18,837 nucleotides of DNA, from contig JBHIWX010000081.1 of the NCBI GenBank assembly GCA_041987205.1, forward strand, positions 1 through 18,837, in the 5' to 3' direction. Origin of the DNA: BOKV01 sp041987205 (GTDB taxonomy: Bacteria; Pseudomonadota; Alphaproteobacteria; Rhizobiales; Rhizobiaceae). Within the stretch, counting starts at the first letter, position 1. Each line of letters starts with the position of its first letter. The position numbers and the translations under genes are program-made. The notes beneath the pieces were generated by a model. It was not told where the DNA came from. It saw nothing but the letters and a program-made list of their open reading frames with translations, and did no database searches. Shown here piece by piece: positions 1-7,510 of the stretch.

Positions 1-1271
1 CCGAAATCGCCGTCCGCCGGCACGTCGACGACAATGTCGAGCGCCGTGGCAACGGCCTTGAGCCAGTAGGTCGAGCGCGAACCACCACCTACGGCACTGG
101 CGCGCTGCAATTCGGTGCCGGCCGCGCGCAGCGCTTCCAGACTGTCCCGGAAGGCGAAGGTGACGCCCTCGACCACCGCGCGCGTCAGCGCCGCGCGGTC
201 GCTTTCATGCCCCAGACCGGCAAACGTGCCGCGAATGGCTGCATCATTGTGCGGCGTACGTTCGCCCGAAAGATACGGGAGGAAGGTAACGCTGCCCGGC
301 GCGCGCAGCGTATCGCCCAGCTGACCGGTCAGATCGGAAGCGCTCGCGCCCGTTACGCCGGCCAGCCAGTTCAGCGAATCCGTCGCCGAAAGGATGACAC
401 CCATCTGATGCCATGCGCCCGGCAGGGCGTGGCAGAAGGTGTGCACCGCGCTTTCCGGATTGGGCAGATAGGCGCCATTGGCCGCGAAAAGCACACCGGA
501 CGTGCCGATCGAGACGAAGGCTGCGCCCGGCGCGACCGTGCCCATGCCGACGGCCGAGGCCGCGTTGTCCCCGGCCCCGCCGGCAACCACGACATCGCCA
601 GACATCCCGAGTACCGCCGCAAGATCGGCACGCAGCGTACCCGAAACCTCGGTGCCTTCCACCAGATGCGGCATCTGGTCGAGCCGCATGCCGCTGCGGT
701 CCAGCAGGATCGGCGACCACGCGCGGTTTTCGACGTCGAGCCAGCTCGTGCCCGCCGAATCCGACATTTCGGAAACATGTTCGCCGGTCAGCCAGAACCG
801 AAGATAATCCTTCGGCAACAATACCTTGGTGACCTTGGCGAAGACATCGGCTTCGTTATTCGCGACCCAGACGAGTTTCGGCGCGGTGAACCCCGGAAAG
901 ACGATGTTGCCCGAGATTTCGCGAAATTGCGGATCGGCGTCGAGCTGTGCCGCCTCGGCATGGCTGCGCGTGTCGTTCCACAGGATGCAGGGCCGCAAGA
1001 CCTCGTCATCCGCGCCCAGTAGCGTGGCGCCATGCATGTGGCCGGAAAGCCCGATGCCCTTCACCGCCGCCAGTTCGCGCGCGTGGCTCGCCCGGATTTC
1101 CCCGATCGCCTTCACGCTCGCCTTGATCCAGTCGGCCGGGTCCTGCTCAGACCAGCCGGCATGCGGTCGCGATACGTCGAGTTCACCCTTGCCTTCCGCG
1201 ACGACGCGCTGATCGGCATCGATCAGCAGCGCCTTGACGCCGGACGTCCCCAGATCAAGTCCAAGATACAT
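1..1271 (-). CDS. xylB: Xylulokinase, 3' end cut by window edge
   Basis: FGGY-family sugar kinase that phosphorylates D-xylulose to D-xylulose 5-phosphate in the cytoplasm, feeding the pentose phosphate pathway. The visible 423 codons begin MYLGLDLGTS, the N-terminal phosphate-binding motif of the family. The substrate-domain motif GLSGHMHGATLL follows, then the nucleotide-domain glycine-rich stretches VVAGGAGDNAA and SIGTSGV, and FLPYLSGERTPHND, which is typical of XylB. Full-length XylB is about 480-500 residues, so only some 60 C-terminal residues are missing. The ATG lies 6 bp after the xylG stop, making it the last visible gene of xylF-H-G-B. No xylose isomerase is in view; it could lie beyond the window edge. 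Family assignment is firm. Xylulose as substrate rests on motif similarity and on the xylose-type transporter next door. Confidence 0.95.
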   Translation of the reverse strand, partial: MYLGLDLGTSGVKALLIDADQRVVAEGKGELDVSRPHAGWSEQDPADWIKASVKAIGEIRASHARELAAVKGIGLSGHMHGATLLGADDEVLRPCILWNDTRSHAEAAQLDADPQFREISGNIVFPGFTAPKLVWVANNEADVFAKVTKVLLPKDYLRFWLTGEHVSEMSDSAGTSWLDVENRAWSPILLDRSGMRLDQMPHLVEGTEVSGTLRADLAAVLGMSGDVVVAGGAGDNAASAVGMGTVAPGAAFVSIGTSGVLFAANGAYLPNPESAVHTFCHALPGAWHQMGVILSATDSLNWLAGVTGASASDLTGQLGDTLRAPGSVTFLPYLSGERTPHNDAAIRGTFAGLGHESDRAALTRAVVEGVTFAFRDSLEALRAAGTELQRASAVGGGSRSTYWLKAVATALDIVVDVPADGDF

Positions 1272-1277
1272 GCGCGT

Positions 1278-2072
1278 TCAGCCCCTCACCGCACCCGGGC
1301 CCGGAATGCCGTTGGGCGGACATTTGCCGGCGATGATCATGCCGAGCATGTCGTCCTCGCTGACCTCGTCGACCTTCACCGTGCCGACGACCTGGCCGTT
1401 CTTCATGACATTGGCGCGGTCGCACAGCAGCTTCACCTGGTGGATGTCATGGTCGATAAGCAGAATGCCGATGCCTTCCGATTTCAGCTGGTCGATCAGT
1501 TCGGCGACCATGCGCGTTTCCTGAACGCCCAGCGCGGCCGTCGGCTCGTCCATGATCAGAATCTTCGCGTTGAAATAGACCGCGCGCGCGATCGCGACCG
1601 ACTGGCGCTGTCCGCCCGACAGGCCGACGACCGGCGTGTGGAAACGCCGGAAATTCGGATTGAGCCGCCCCATGATCTTGCGCGTCTCCGCCTCCATCGC
1701 CGCATCGTCGACGAGGCCGACGGGGGTCACCAGTTCGCGACCGAGGAACAGGTTGGAGGCGGCGTCCAGATTGTCGGCGAGCGCCAGATACTGGTAGATC
1801 GTCTCGATCTTGTAATTGCGCGCGTCGCGGGGATTGTTGATCACCGCCTTTTCGCCGTCGATCCAGATCTCGCCGCCATCGCGCGGCAAGGCGCCCGACA
1901 GCATCTTCATCAGCACCGACTTGCCCGCGCCGTTATGGCCGAGCACGCCGACCACCTCGCCCGGATAAAGATCGATCGAGACATGGTCGACGGCCCGGAT
2001 GCCGCCGAACGACTTGACCATGTCACGCATTTCCACCAGCGGGGTGGCACCGTTTTCACGCGGCCCGCTCAT
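1278..2072 (-). CDS. xylG: Xylose-type ABC transporter ATP-binding protein, single ABC domain
   Basis: Cytoplasmic ATPase of 264 residues that powers the XylF/XylH sugar importer. It shows one complete ABC domain: Walker A GHNGAGKS (45-52), Q-loop Gln94, signature LSGGQ (151-155), Walker B ILIMDE (171-176) and switch His208. E. coli XylG has two fused ABC domains and is about twice as long. This one is a single-domain protein like the fructose transporter ATPase FrcA of rhizobia, so it presumably works as a homodimer. The start is the ATG at 2072, whose bases overlap the xylH TGA (ATGA), indicating translational coupling. A longer in-frame reading exists upstream but would run through xylH coding sequence. 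The C-terminal tail (GKCPPNGIPGPGAVRG) is proline/glycine-rich and carries no recognised motif. Confidence 0.93.
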   Translation of the reverse strand: MSGPRENGATPLVEMRDMVKSFGGIRAVDHVSIDLYPGEVVGVLGHNGAGKSVLMKMLSGALPRDGGEIWIDGEKAVINNPRDARNYKIETIYQYLALADNLDAASNLFLGRELVTPVGLVDDAAMEAETRKIMGRLNPNFRRFHTPVVGLSGGQRQSVAIARAVYFNAKILIMDEPTAALGVQETRMVAELIDQLKSEGIGILLIDHDIHQVKLLCDRANVMKNGQVVGTVKVDEVSEDDMLGMIIAGKCPPNGIPGPGAVRG

Positions 2073-3370
2073 ACCTTGTCTCCCGTACGGCGGCGATAGA
2101 CGATGTCGATGAACACGGCGAGCACCAGCACGATGCCGACGACGATGTTCTGGTACGGCGCATCGACTCCGACCATCGCCATGCCCGATTGCAGCGACTG
2201 CATGATCAGCGCGCCCAGAATGGCGCCGTAGATCGTGCCGAGCCCGCCCGACAGCGCCGTGCCGCCGATCACCGCGGCCGCGATGACGCGCAATTCGTCC
2301 AGCGTACCGATATCGTTGGAATGGAAGGTCTGGCGCGATGAGGCCACGACGGCCGAGATCGCGCACAGCACGCCCATGATGGCGAAGACCTTGACCAGCA
2401 GCAGCCGCGTGTTGATGCCGGCCAGTTCGGCCGCTTCGGGATTGCCGCCAAGCGCGAAGATGTAGCGGCCGAGCTGGGTGCGCCTTGCAATCACCGTCAT
2501 GACGATGGCGATCAGGATCAGGATCAGCACCGAATAGGGAATGCCGTAGCCTGCGCTGAGCCCTTCCGGCATAACCTCGCCGCGCGCCTCGTAGATGCGC
2601 TCAAGACGGGCCGTGGGAATTTCATAAGCGTTCAGGATGGCGACGAAGCCGAGGATCGCGCCGGCGAAGATCGCGCCGAGCACCACTTCGGCCCATAGCG
2701 GCTTGACCGGAAATTCGTGCGCCAGACGGTTGCGGCGCGACTGGTAGAGCCCGTAGAGCGAGACCGCGATGGCGACCGCCGCGAAGATCCAGCTCCCGGT
2801 TTCGCCCAGCGTGCCGTTGATGCCGCCGAACAGCTGGAAATTCTCGTCGAGCGGCCCGATCGTCTGCCCCGCCGTCAGGTGCCAGGCGACGTTGCGCCAG
2901 ACCAGATAGCCGCCCAGCGTCACGATGAAGGCCGGAATGGTCAGATAGCCGACCAGCCATCCGTGCAGCGCGCCGATGACAAGCCCGGCCGCAACGCCGA
3001 TCAGGATCGCGATCGGCATGGTCGCGGGATGGTTCAGGCCGAGGCCCAGCCAGTCCGGCATGACCGCCGTCTGCGTCATCGCCATGATCGCCGAACAGGT
3101 CGCCAGCAGCGAGCCGACCGAGAGGTCGATATTGCGCGTGACGATCACGAACACCATGCCCGTCGCCATGATGGCGACCGAGGCGGTCTGGATCGTCAGA
3201 TTGAACAGATTGCGCGGCGTCATGAAACGCCCGTCCGTCAGAAAGTTGAAGATCAGGCAGATGACGATGAAAGCGCCGATCATGCCGAGCAGACGGGTGT
3301 CGATTTCAAGCGCGGCGAAGAGGTTGCGCGGCTTTGCCGGCGCGCTCGCGGCGGGGGTCGTGTCGCTCAT
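2069..3370 (-). CDS. xylH: Xylose-type ABC transporter permease
   Basis: Inner-membrane permease of 433 residues in the branched-chain/ribose/xylose permease family (BPD_transp_2). About ten hydrophobic segments are visible after a soluble N-terminus of roughly 28 residues. The family motif TRNIDLSVGSL lies near residues 78-88, and the cytoplasmic coupling loop GGNPEAAELAGI (308-319) contacts the ATPase. The protein is longer than ribose or fructose permeases (about 320-340 residues), mainly because of a central stretch near residues 165-275. The same extra length is typical of XylH and supports xylose over ribose. It follows xylF after 88 bp containing a hairpin, and its stop overlaps the xylG start by four bases. 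Xylose specificity is inferred from this length pattern, XylB and the ROK regulator. Confidence 0.93.
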   Translation of the reverse strand: MSDTTPAASAPAKPRNLFAALEIDTRLLGMIGAFIVICLIFNFLTDGRFMTPRNLFNLTIQTASVAIMATGMVFVIVTRNIDLSVGSLLATCSAIMAMTQTAVMPDWLGLGLNHPATMPIAILIGVAAGLVIGALHGWLVGYLTIPAFIVTLGGYLVWRNVAWHLTAGQTIGPLDENFQLFGGINGTLGETGSWIFAAVAIAVSLYGLYQSRRNRLAHEFPVKPLWAEVVLGAIFAGAILGFVAILNAYEIPTARLERIYEARGEVMPEGLSAGYGIPYSVLILILIAIVMTVIARRTQLGRYIFALGGNPEAAELAGINTRLLLVKVFAIMGVLCAISAVVASSRQTFHSNDIGTLDELRVIAAAVIGGTALSGGLGTIYGAILGALIMQSLQSGMAMVGVDAPYQNIVVGIVLVLAVFIDIVYRRRTGDKV

Positions 3371-3397
3371 GGCCGGTATCCGTGGGTCGGTTGAACG

Positions 3398-3429
3398 GGC
3401 GCCCCTACCCCGGAAAGGATGGGGGCGCC
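3398..3429 (-). other. GC-rich hairpin between xylF and xylH
   Basis: Arms 3398-3405 and 3422-3429 pair perfectly over 8 bp (GGCGCCCC/GGGGCGCC). A wobble and an A-T pair extend the stem to 10 bp, with a 12-nt loop. There is no T-run on either side, so this is not an ordinary intrinsic terminator. A stable hairpin just after a binding-protein gene often protects its mRNA 3' end, so that XylF is made in excess over XylH and XylG. That role here is inference. Confidence 0.5.
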
Positions 3430-3458
3430 GATCATGCTTGTGTCATGAACGGTGTCGC

Positions 3459-4490
3459 TCAGTTGCAGGGCGACGGGCCGTTCTCGACGCCCTGGCACAG
3501 CTCTTCCTTGGTGATCCAGCCGGCGTCGACGACGACGTCCAGATTGTCCTTGGTGATCGGCACCGGTGCGAGGAAGACCGCGTCAACTTCCTTGCCGCCG
3601 GGCGTCGTGAACTTCACGGCGCCGTCGATGTCCGCCATCGCCGTGCCGTCGGCCAGCGCAACCGCGATTTCCGCGCCGCGCTTGCCCAGTTCACGTGCGT
3701 CCTTCCAGACGCTCACGGTCTGCGTACCCTTTGCCACGCGGTTGAGCGCGGCATGGTCGCCGTCCTGGCCCGAAACGGGAATGCCTTCCATGCCCTGCGC
3801 CGTCAGCGCGGCGACGACGCCGCCGGCGGTGCCGTCATTGGAAGCGACGACGGCATCGATCTTGTTGTCCTGCGCGGTCAGGATCTGCTCCATGTTGCGC
3901 TGGGCATTGGCCGGCAGCCAGCCGTCCGTATAGGCCTCGCCGACGATCTCGATGTCGCCGGAATCGATCGCCGCCTGCAGGACTTCCTGCTGGCCGCCGC
4001 GAAGGAAGTCGGCGTTGGGATCGGTCGGCGAACCCTTGATCATCACATACTTGCCCTTCGGCTGGGCGGCGAAGACGGCGCGCGCCTGCATGCGGCCGAC
4101 CTCGACATTGTCGAAGGTGATGTAGAAGGCGCGCGGATCCTCTATCAGACGGTCATAGGCGACGACGGCGATGCCCTCGTCGGCTGCGGCCTGCACGGCG
4201 GGCAGGATCGCCTGGGTGTCCTGCGACACCAGCAGCAGGGCATCGGCGCCCTGGGCGATCAGGCTTTCCACGTCGGAAAGCTGCTTGGACGCCGAAGACT
4301 GCGCGTCGGTCGAAATGTAGGTGTCGCCATTGGCCTCGATGACGGACTTGATCGCCGCCTCGTCGGTCTTCCAGCGCTCTTCCTGGAAATTGGACCAGGA
4401 CACCGCGATGGTCTTGCCTTCCGCAAGCGCGTGGCCCGCGAACGACGTGGCGAAAACAGCGCCCGCAAGGGCGATTGCCAGCTTCTTCAT
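3459..4490 (-). CDS. xylF: D-xylose-type periplasmic sugar-binding protein
   Basis: Periplasmic binding protein of 343 residues that captures the sugar and delivers it to XylH. The signal peptide is clear: MKK, a hydrophobic core, and cleavage after ALA at residue 23, leaving a mature start EGKTIAVSW. The type I periplasmic-binding fold is supported by IAQGADALLLVSQD, VVAYDRLI, DAVVASNDGTAGG and VSGQDGDHAALNRV, which match the XylF/ChvE-like group. The ATG at 4490 was chosen because it starts the signal peptide and is preceded by a strong Shine-Dalgarno (GGGAGGAG, about 6 nt spacing). The open frame extends about 100 bp further upstream without a plausible ribosome site. It is first in the xylF-H-G-B unit and divergent from the ROK regulator. 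Sugar specificity is inferred from sequence resemblance and neighbours. Confidence 0.93.
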   Translation of the reverse strand: MKKLAIALAGAVFATSFAGHALAEGKTIAVSWSNFQEERWKTDEAAIKSVIEANGDTYISTDAQSSASKQLSDVESLIAQGADALLLVSQDTQAILPAVQAAADEGIAVVAYDRLIEDPRAFYITFDNVEVGRMQARAVFAAQPKGKYVMIKGSPTDPNADFLRGGQQEVLQAAIDSGDIEIVGEAYTDGWLPANAQRNMEQILTAQDNKIDAVVASNDGTAGGVVAALTAQGMEGIPVSGQDGDHAALNRVAKGTQTVSVWKDARELGKRGAEIAVALADGTAMADIDGAVKFTTPGGKEVDAVFLAPVPITKDNLDVVVDAGWITKEELCQGVENGPSPCN

Positions 4491-4591
4491 TGAATCTCCT
4501 CCCGGTGCGAAATGCACCTCAACTCTGGGTCGGTCAAACCGGAATGATAACGAGATCCTCCCGATCCGGCTTGCCATGCGGAACCCCATTA

Positions 4592-4606
4592 TTTCGAGGT
4601 TCGAAA
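4592..4606. promoter_or_regulatory. 15-bp palindrome at the likely xylF transcription start
   Basis: TTTCGA-GGT-TCGAAA is a perfect 6-bp inverted repeat with a 3-bp spacer. It lies immediately downstream of the candidate xylF -10, where a repressor would block initiation. The half-site core TTCGAGG recurs at 4645-4651, 52 bp away (about five helical turns). It is a plausible operator for the divergent ROK regulator. No binding site of this regulator is known to me, so the assignment is inference. Confidence 0.4.
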
Positions 4607-4607
4607 A

Positions 4608-4638
4608 AAATAGTGACTCACCTCGCGCCCTGTGTCAA
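4608..4638 (-). promoter_or_regulatory. Candidate xylF promoter
   Basis: Read on the minus strand, a perfect -35 hexamer TTGACA (4638-4633) is followed by CACTAT (17-bp spacer) or CTATTT (19-bp spacer) at 4615-4608. The latter resembles the CTATNT -10 of alphaproteobacterial sigma-70 promoters. It lies about 120 bp upstream of the xylF ATG and between two inverted repeats. The -35 is convincing; the exact -10 is not settled. Confidence 0.5.
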
Positions 4639-4656
4639 GATCAATTCGAGGAGCTT

Positions 4657-4679
4657 AAGCTATTGCACCGCAATAGTTT
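4657..4679. promoter_or_regulatory. Inverted repeat between xylF and xylR, candidate operator
   Basis: CTATTGC-ACC-GCAATAG (4660-4676) is a perfect 7-bp inverted repeat with a 3-bp spacer, and two further pairs lie beyond one mismatch on each side. It lies about 22 bp upstream of the candidate xylF -35 and just upstream of a possible xylR -10, so one bound dimer could affect both directions. A T7 run follows at 4677-4683, which makes it resemble a weak terminator. No plus-strand gene ends nearby, so operator is the better reading. Confidence 0.45.
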
Positions 4680-4692
4680 TTTTGCGTCGCAG

Positions 4693-4698
4693 CATAAT
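4693..4698 (+). promoter_or_regulatory. Possible xylR -10 element
   Basis: CATAAT matches TATAAT at five of six positions and lies 75 bp upstream of the xylR ATG. No good -35 exists at 16-18 bp; that position falls in the 4660-4676 inverted repeat. If real, this would be a weak, possibly autoregulated promoter. Confidence 0.3.
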
Positions 4699-4773
4699 CG
4701 GCCGGCCGCACTGGCATCCCCTGTGATGCCCGTGTAATGGCCGTACCGACGAAGCTGGAGGGAAGAGAAACGC

Positions 4774-6066
4774 ATGCCCGAGATCGCCAGATCCGACGAT
4801 CTGCGCCGCAACAATCAGCGCCGCATCCTGCACGCCCTGCGCCGGCACGGGCCGATGTCGCGCACCGAGATTTCAGGCGCGACGGGGCTGAGCGCATCGA
4901 CCGTCACCGCGATCACGGCGGCCTTCCTGGAAAACGGCGTGCTGATCGAGGCGTCCACGCCCGATGCCACACTGTCGCGCCGCGGCCGGCCGCAGGTCAC
5001 GCTGACGCTGAACCCGGCGACCGCCTGCATCGCCGCCCTCTCCCTTTCGCTTAACCGCGTTTCCGCGGCGATCGTCGATTACGCCGGCAACGTCGTCAAC
5101 GAGGTCGTCAACCGCTATCCGACACGCGACGCCGACGCCGATGGCCTGTCCGGCATCATGACTGAGACCCTTCGCGCCGCCCGCAACGCCGCCGGTCGCG
5201 CGGCATCCGCCGAGGGACGCAAACTCGGTCCGCTGCGCTACATCGCCATGGGCGTACAGGGCGTCACCGATTCGGCCGGCTCGACCATGCTGTGGTCGCC
5301 GATCACCCGCCACGCCAATCTGCCGCTCACTGAAATGCTGGCGCGCGAATTCGACGTTCCGGCCCTGCTTGCCAACGATTGCAACATGATGGCCCAGGCG
5401 CTGAAATGGCGCGATCCCGACCATTTCGGCGCGTCCTTCGCCACGGTCCTGCTGTCGCACGGCATCGGCATGGGCCTGTTCGTCAACGGCAGGCAGATCG
5501 CCGGCATCTCGTCATCGGCCACCGAATTCGGCCACATGATCCACGTCCCCGGCGACCAGGAAACCGAACCGGCGCTGTGCCGCTGCGGCAGGCGCGGCTG
5601 CGTCGAGGCCTATGCCGGCGATTACGCCATCTGGCGTGCCGCCCACGGCCTCGACCCGATGAGCCCGCCCGTCGACGACCTCGACCCCGACACCATGCGC
5701 CAGCTCGCCGACCGCGCCCGCCAGGCCGATGGCCCGGAGAGACGGGCCTATGACGCGGCCGGCTGCGCGATCGGCTCCGCGCTGCGCTCCATGTTCGCCC
5801 TGTTCGACCCCTTCCCCGTCGCCTTTGTCGGCACGGGCGCCGCCGCCTTCGACCTGCTCGAGGGATCGATCCGCAAGACCATCGGCGAAAGCGCCATCGG
5901 CATGGCCACCTCCGACGTGAAGATGTTCTGCTTCTCCGACGAGTTTCCGCTGGTGCGCGACGGCGCGGCCCATGCCGCGCTCGACCATCTCGACGCCAAC
6001 ATTCTCGCCCCGTCCGAATCCCGGGAGGCCGTTTCGGCCGAAAGGAGCCTGAGGCATGCGATATGA
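4774..6066 (+). CDS. xylR: ROK-family transcriptional regulator (XylR-like)
   Basis: Sugar-responsive regulator of 430 residues. An N-terminal winged helix-turn-helix (about residues 12-75; PMSRTEISGATGLSASTVT is the recognition region) is followed by a ROK domain. The ROK zinc site is intact: His254 in EFGHMIHV, then Cys269, Cys271 and Cys276 in CRCGRRGC. Asn201-Asp202 sits at the position of the ROK-kinase catalytic region, but ROK regulators generally do not act as kinases. The ATG follows a good Shine-Dalgarno (GGAGGGAAG). The gene is divergent from xylFHGB across 283 bp with palindromes, so it is the likely repressor of that unit, relieved by a pentose. Its last 11 bp overlap the next gene's start, tying its translation to two secreted proteins. 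The ligand is inferred from context. Confidence 0.88.
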   Translation: MPEIARSDDLRRNNQRRILHALRRHGPMSRTEISGATGLSASTVTAITAAFLENGVLIEASTPDATLSRRGRPQVTLTLNPATACIAALSLSLNRVSAAIVDYAGNVVNEVVNRYPTRDADADGLSGIMTETLRAARNAAGRAASAEGRKLGPLRYIAMGVQGVTDSAGSTMLWSPITRHANLPLTEMLAREFDVPALLANDCNMMAQALKWRDPDHFGASFATVLLSHGIGMGLFVNGRQIAGISSSATEFGHMIHVPGDQETEPALCRCGRRGCVEAYAGDYAIWRAAHGLDPMSPPVDDLDPDTMRQLADRARQADGPERRAYDAAGCAIGSALRSMFALFDPFPVAFVGTGAAAFDLLEGSIRKTIGESAIGMATSDVKMFCFSDEFPLVRDGAAHAALDHLDANILAPSESREAVSAERSLRHAI

Positions 6067-7510
6067 CCGGAGCAGACCGAAAACCCTGAAGAGGGCCGCG
6101 AGCACCGCCATCGCGCTGGCGCTGGCGCTCACGATGCCCGCCGCCGCGCTGGCCGAAGAGCCCGAACCATGGGCCGAGCGTGCGGTGCCCGCCCATGTCG
6201 AGGCCGGCGACTATGCCGGCAGGCTCGACGCTGCCACGCTGAAGCGGCTGCGCGCCGAAGGCGAACGCCTGTTCGACGCCAAGTTCACCCCGGCCGATGG
6301 GCTCGGTCGCCCGATGGCGACCCAGGCGATCACTCCGGTCAAGCGCAAGCGCCCTGCCCGAGACGGCTTTTCGCGCACCGCCGGCATGGATGCGAACGCC
6401 TGTTCAAGCTGTCACAGCGAACCGGCGATCGGCGGCGCCGGCTCCTTCTCGGTCAATGTCTTTGTCTCGGAAGGCTTCACCAACACCGAATTCGACAGCC
6501 TCGATCCGCAATTCTCCAACGAGCGCAATACCAATCACATCTTCGGCGCCGGCCTGATCGAATTGCTGGCGCGCGAGATGACGGCAGACCTGCAGCGCCT
6601 GCGTGCCGAGGCAGTGAAGAAGGCGCGTCAGACAGGCGAACCGGTCAAGGTCACGCTGGTGAGCAAAGGGGTCGATTTCGGCACGCTGACCATCGAGCCC
6701 GACGGCATGGTCGACCTATCGGGCCTCGACGGCGTCGACACCGATCTCGTCATAAGGCCGTTCAGCCAGAAGGGCGTGATGACCTCGCTCAGGCAATTCA
6801 CCATCAACGCCATGAACGATCATCACGGCATGCAGGCAGCTGAACGCTATGGCGCGCGCTGGACCGGCGAGACCGATTTCGACGAGGACGGCGTTTCCGA
6901 CGAATTGATGCCGGGCGATATCTCCGCGCTGGTCGCCTGGCAGGCCGGGCTGAAGCCGCCCATCCGCAAGACGCCCGACGATCCGCGCTGGCAGGCCGCC
7001 GCCCGAACCGGCGACGCGCTGTTCGACACGGTAGGCTGCGCGTCGTGCCATGTACGCGCCCTGCCCCTCCAGTCGCTCGACTTCGCCGATCCCGGCCCCT
7101 ACGACGCCGCCGGCACGCGGCGCTCGACAGAAAACGGCACAGACGCCGTCTACGATCTGGCCCTGCTCGACTGGGCGAAGGATCTGCCCCGCAACGCGGA
7201 CGGCGCCATCATGGTACCGCTGTTTGGTGATCTGAAGCGCCACCGCATCGCCGATGCCAGGATCGCCACGCTCGGCAATGAATTGCTGGCCCAGCGCTTT
7301 GTCGACCGCGACGTCTTCCAGACCACGGAACTGTGGGGCATCGCCTCGACCGCGCCCTATGGCCATCGTGGCGATTTGACCACGCTCGACGAGGTCATCC
7401 GCGCCCATGGCGGCGATGCTACCCCGGTGACGAAGGCCTATGAGGCGCTCGCCGAATCCGAGCGCTCGGCGCTGATCGCCTTCCTCAAGACGCTGGTGAT
7501 AGAGCCATGA
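6056..7510 (+). CDS. Secreted di-haem cytochrome c, peroxidase/oxidoreductase (DHOR-like) class
   Basis: Periplasmic c-type cytochrome of 484 residues. A signal peptide with an arginine/lysine-rich start ends near ALA at residue 33. Two haem-binding CxxCH motifs are present: CSSCH at 116-120 and CASCH at 328-332. The C-terminus has TTELWGIASTAPYGHRGD followed by LDEVIRAHGGDA, the arrangement seen in the di-haem oxidoreductase family (DUF1111/DHOR) and its bacterial cytochrome c peroxidase/MauG relatives. Such proteins reduce peroxide or oxidise a protein partner; the substrate here is unknown. The ATG at 6056 has AAGGAG 8 nt upstream and lies inside the last codons of the regulator gene. The stop overlaps the next ATG (ATGA). 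An EF-hand-like DFDEDGVSDE near residues 274-283 suggests calcium binding, as in related peroxidases. Confidence 0.82.
   Translation: MRYDRSRPKTLKRAASTAIALALALTMPAAALAEEPEPWAERAVPAHVEAGDYAGRLDAATLKRLRAEGERLFDAKFTPADGLGRPMATQAITPVKRKRPARDGFSRTAGMDANACSSCHSEPAIGGAGSFSVNVFVSEGFTNTEFDSLDPQFSNERNTNHIFGAGLIELLAREMTADLQRLRAEAVKKARQTGEPVKVTLVSKGVDFGTLTIEPDGMVDLSGLDGVDTDLVIRPFSQKGVMTSLRQFTINAMNDHHGMQAAERYGARWTGETDFDEDGVSDELMPGDISALVAWQAGLKPPIRKTPDDPRWQAAARTGDALFDTVGCASCHVRALPLQSLDFADPGPYDAAGTRRSTENGTDAVYDLALLDWAKDLPRNADGAIMVPLFGDLKRHRIADARIATLGNELLAQRFVDRDVFQTTELWGIASTAPYGHRGDLTTLDEVIRAHGGDATPVTKAYEALAESERSALIAFLKTLVIEP

Noticed and set aside
1032..2099. Long plus-strand open frame (355 codons) opposite xylB and xylG
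   Set aside because: It is antisense to two well-identified genes, has no recognisable domain and is rich in Arg, Asp and His. This is a common artefact of GC-rich codon bias.
2976..4493. Plus-strand open frame of 505 codons across xylF and the xylH start
   Set aside because: It is antisense to convincing xylF and xylH coding sequence with a signal peptide and ribosome site. It shows no domain and low-complexity composition.
4660..4687. Intrinsic terminator formed by the 7-bp repeat plus T7
   Set aside because: No plus-strand gene or transcript is expected to end here, the stem is AT-rich and the loop only three bases. An operator between divergent promoters fits better, though termination of stray antisense transcription is not excluded.
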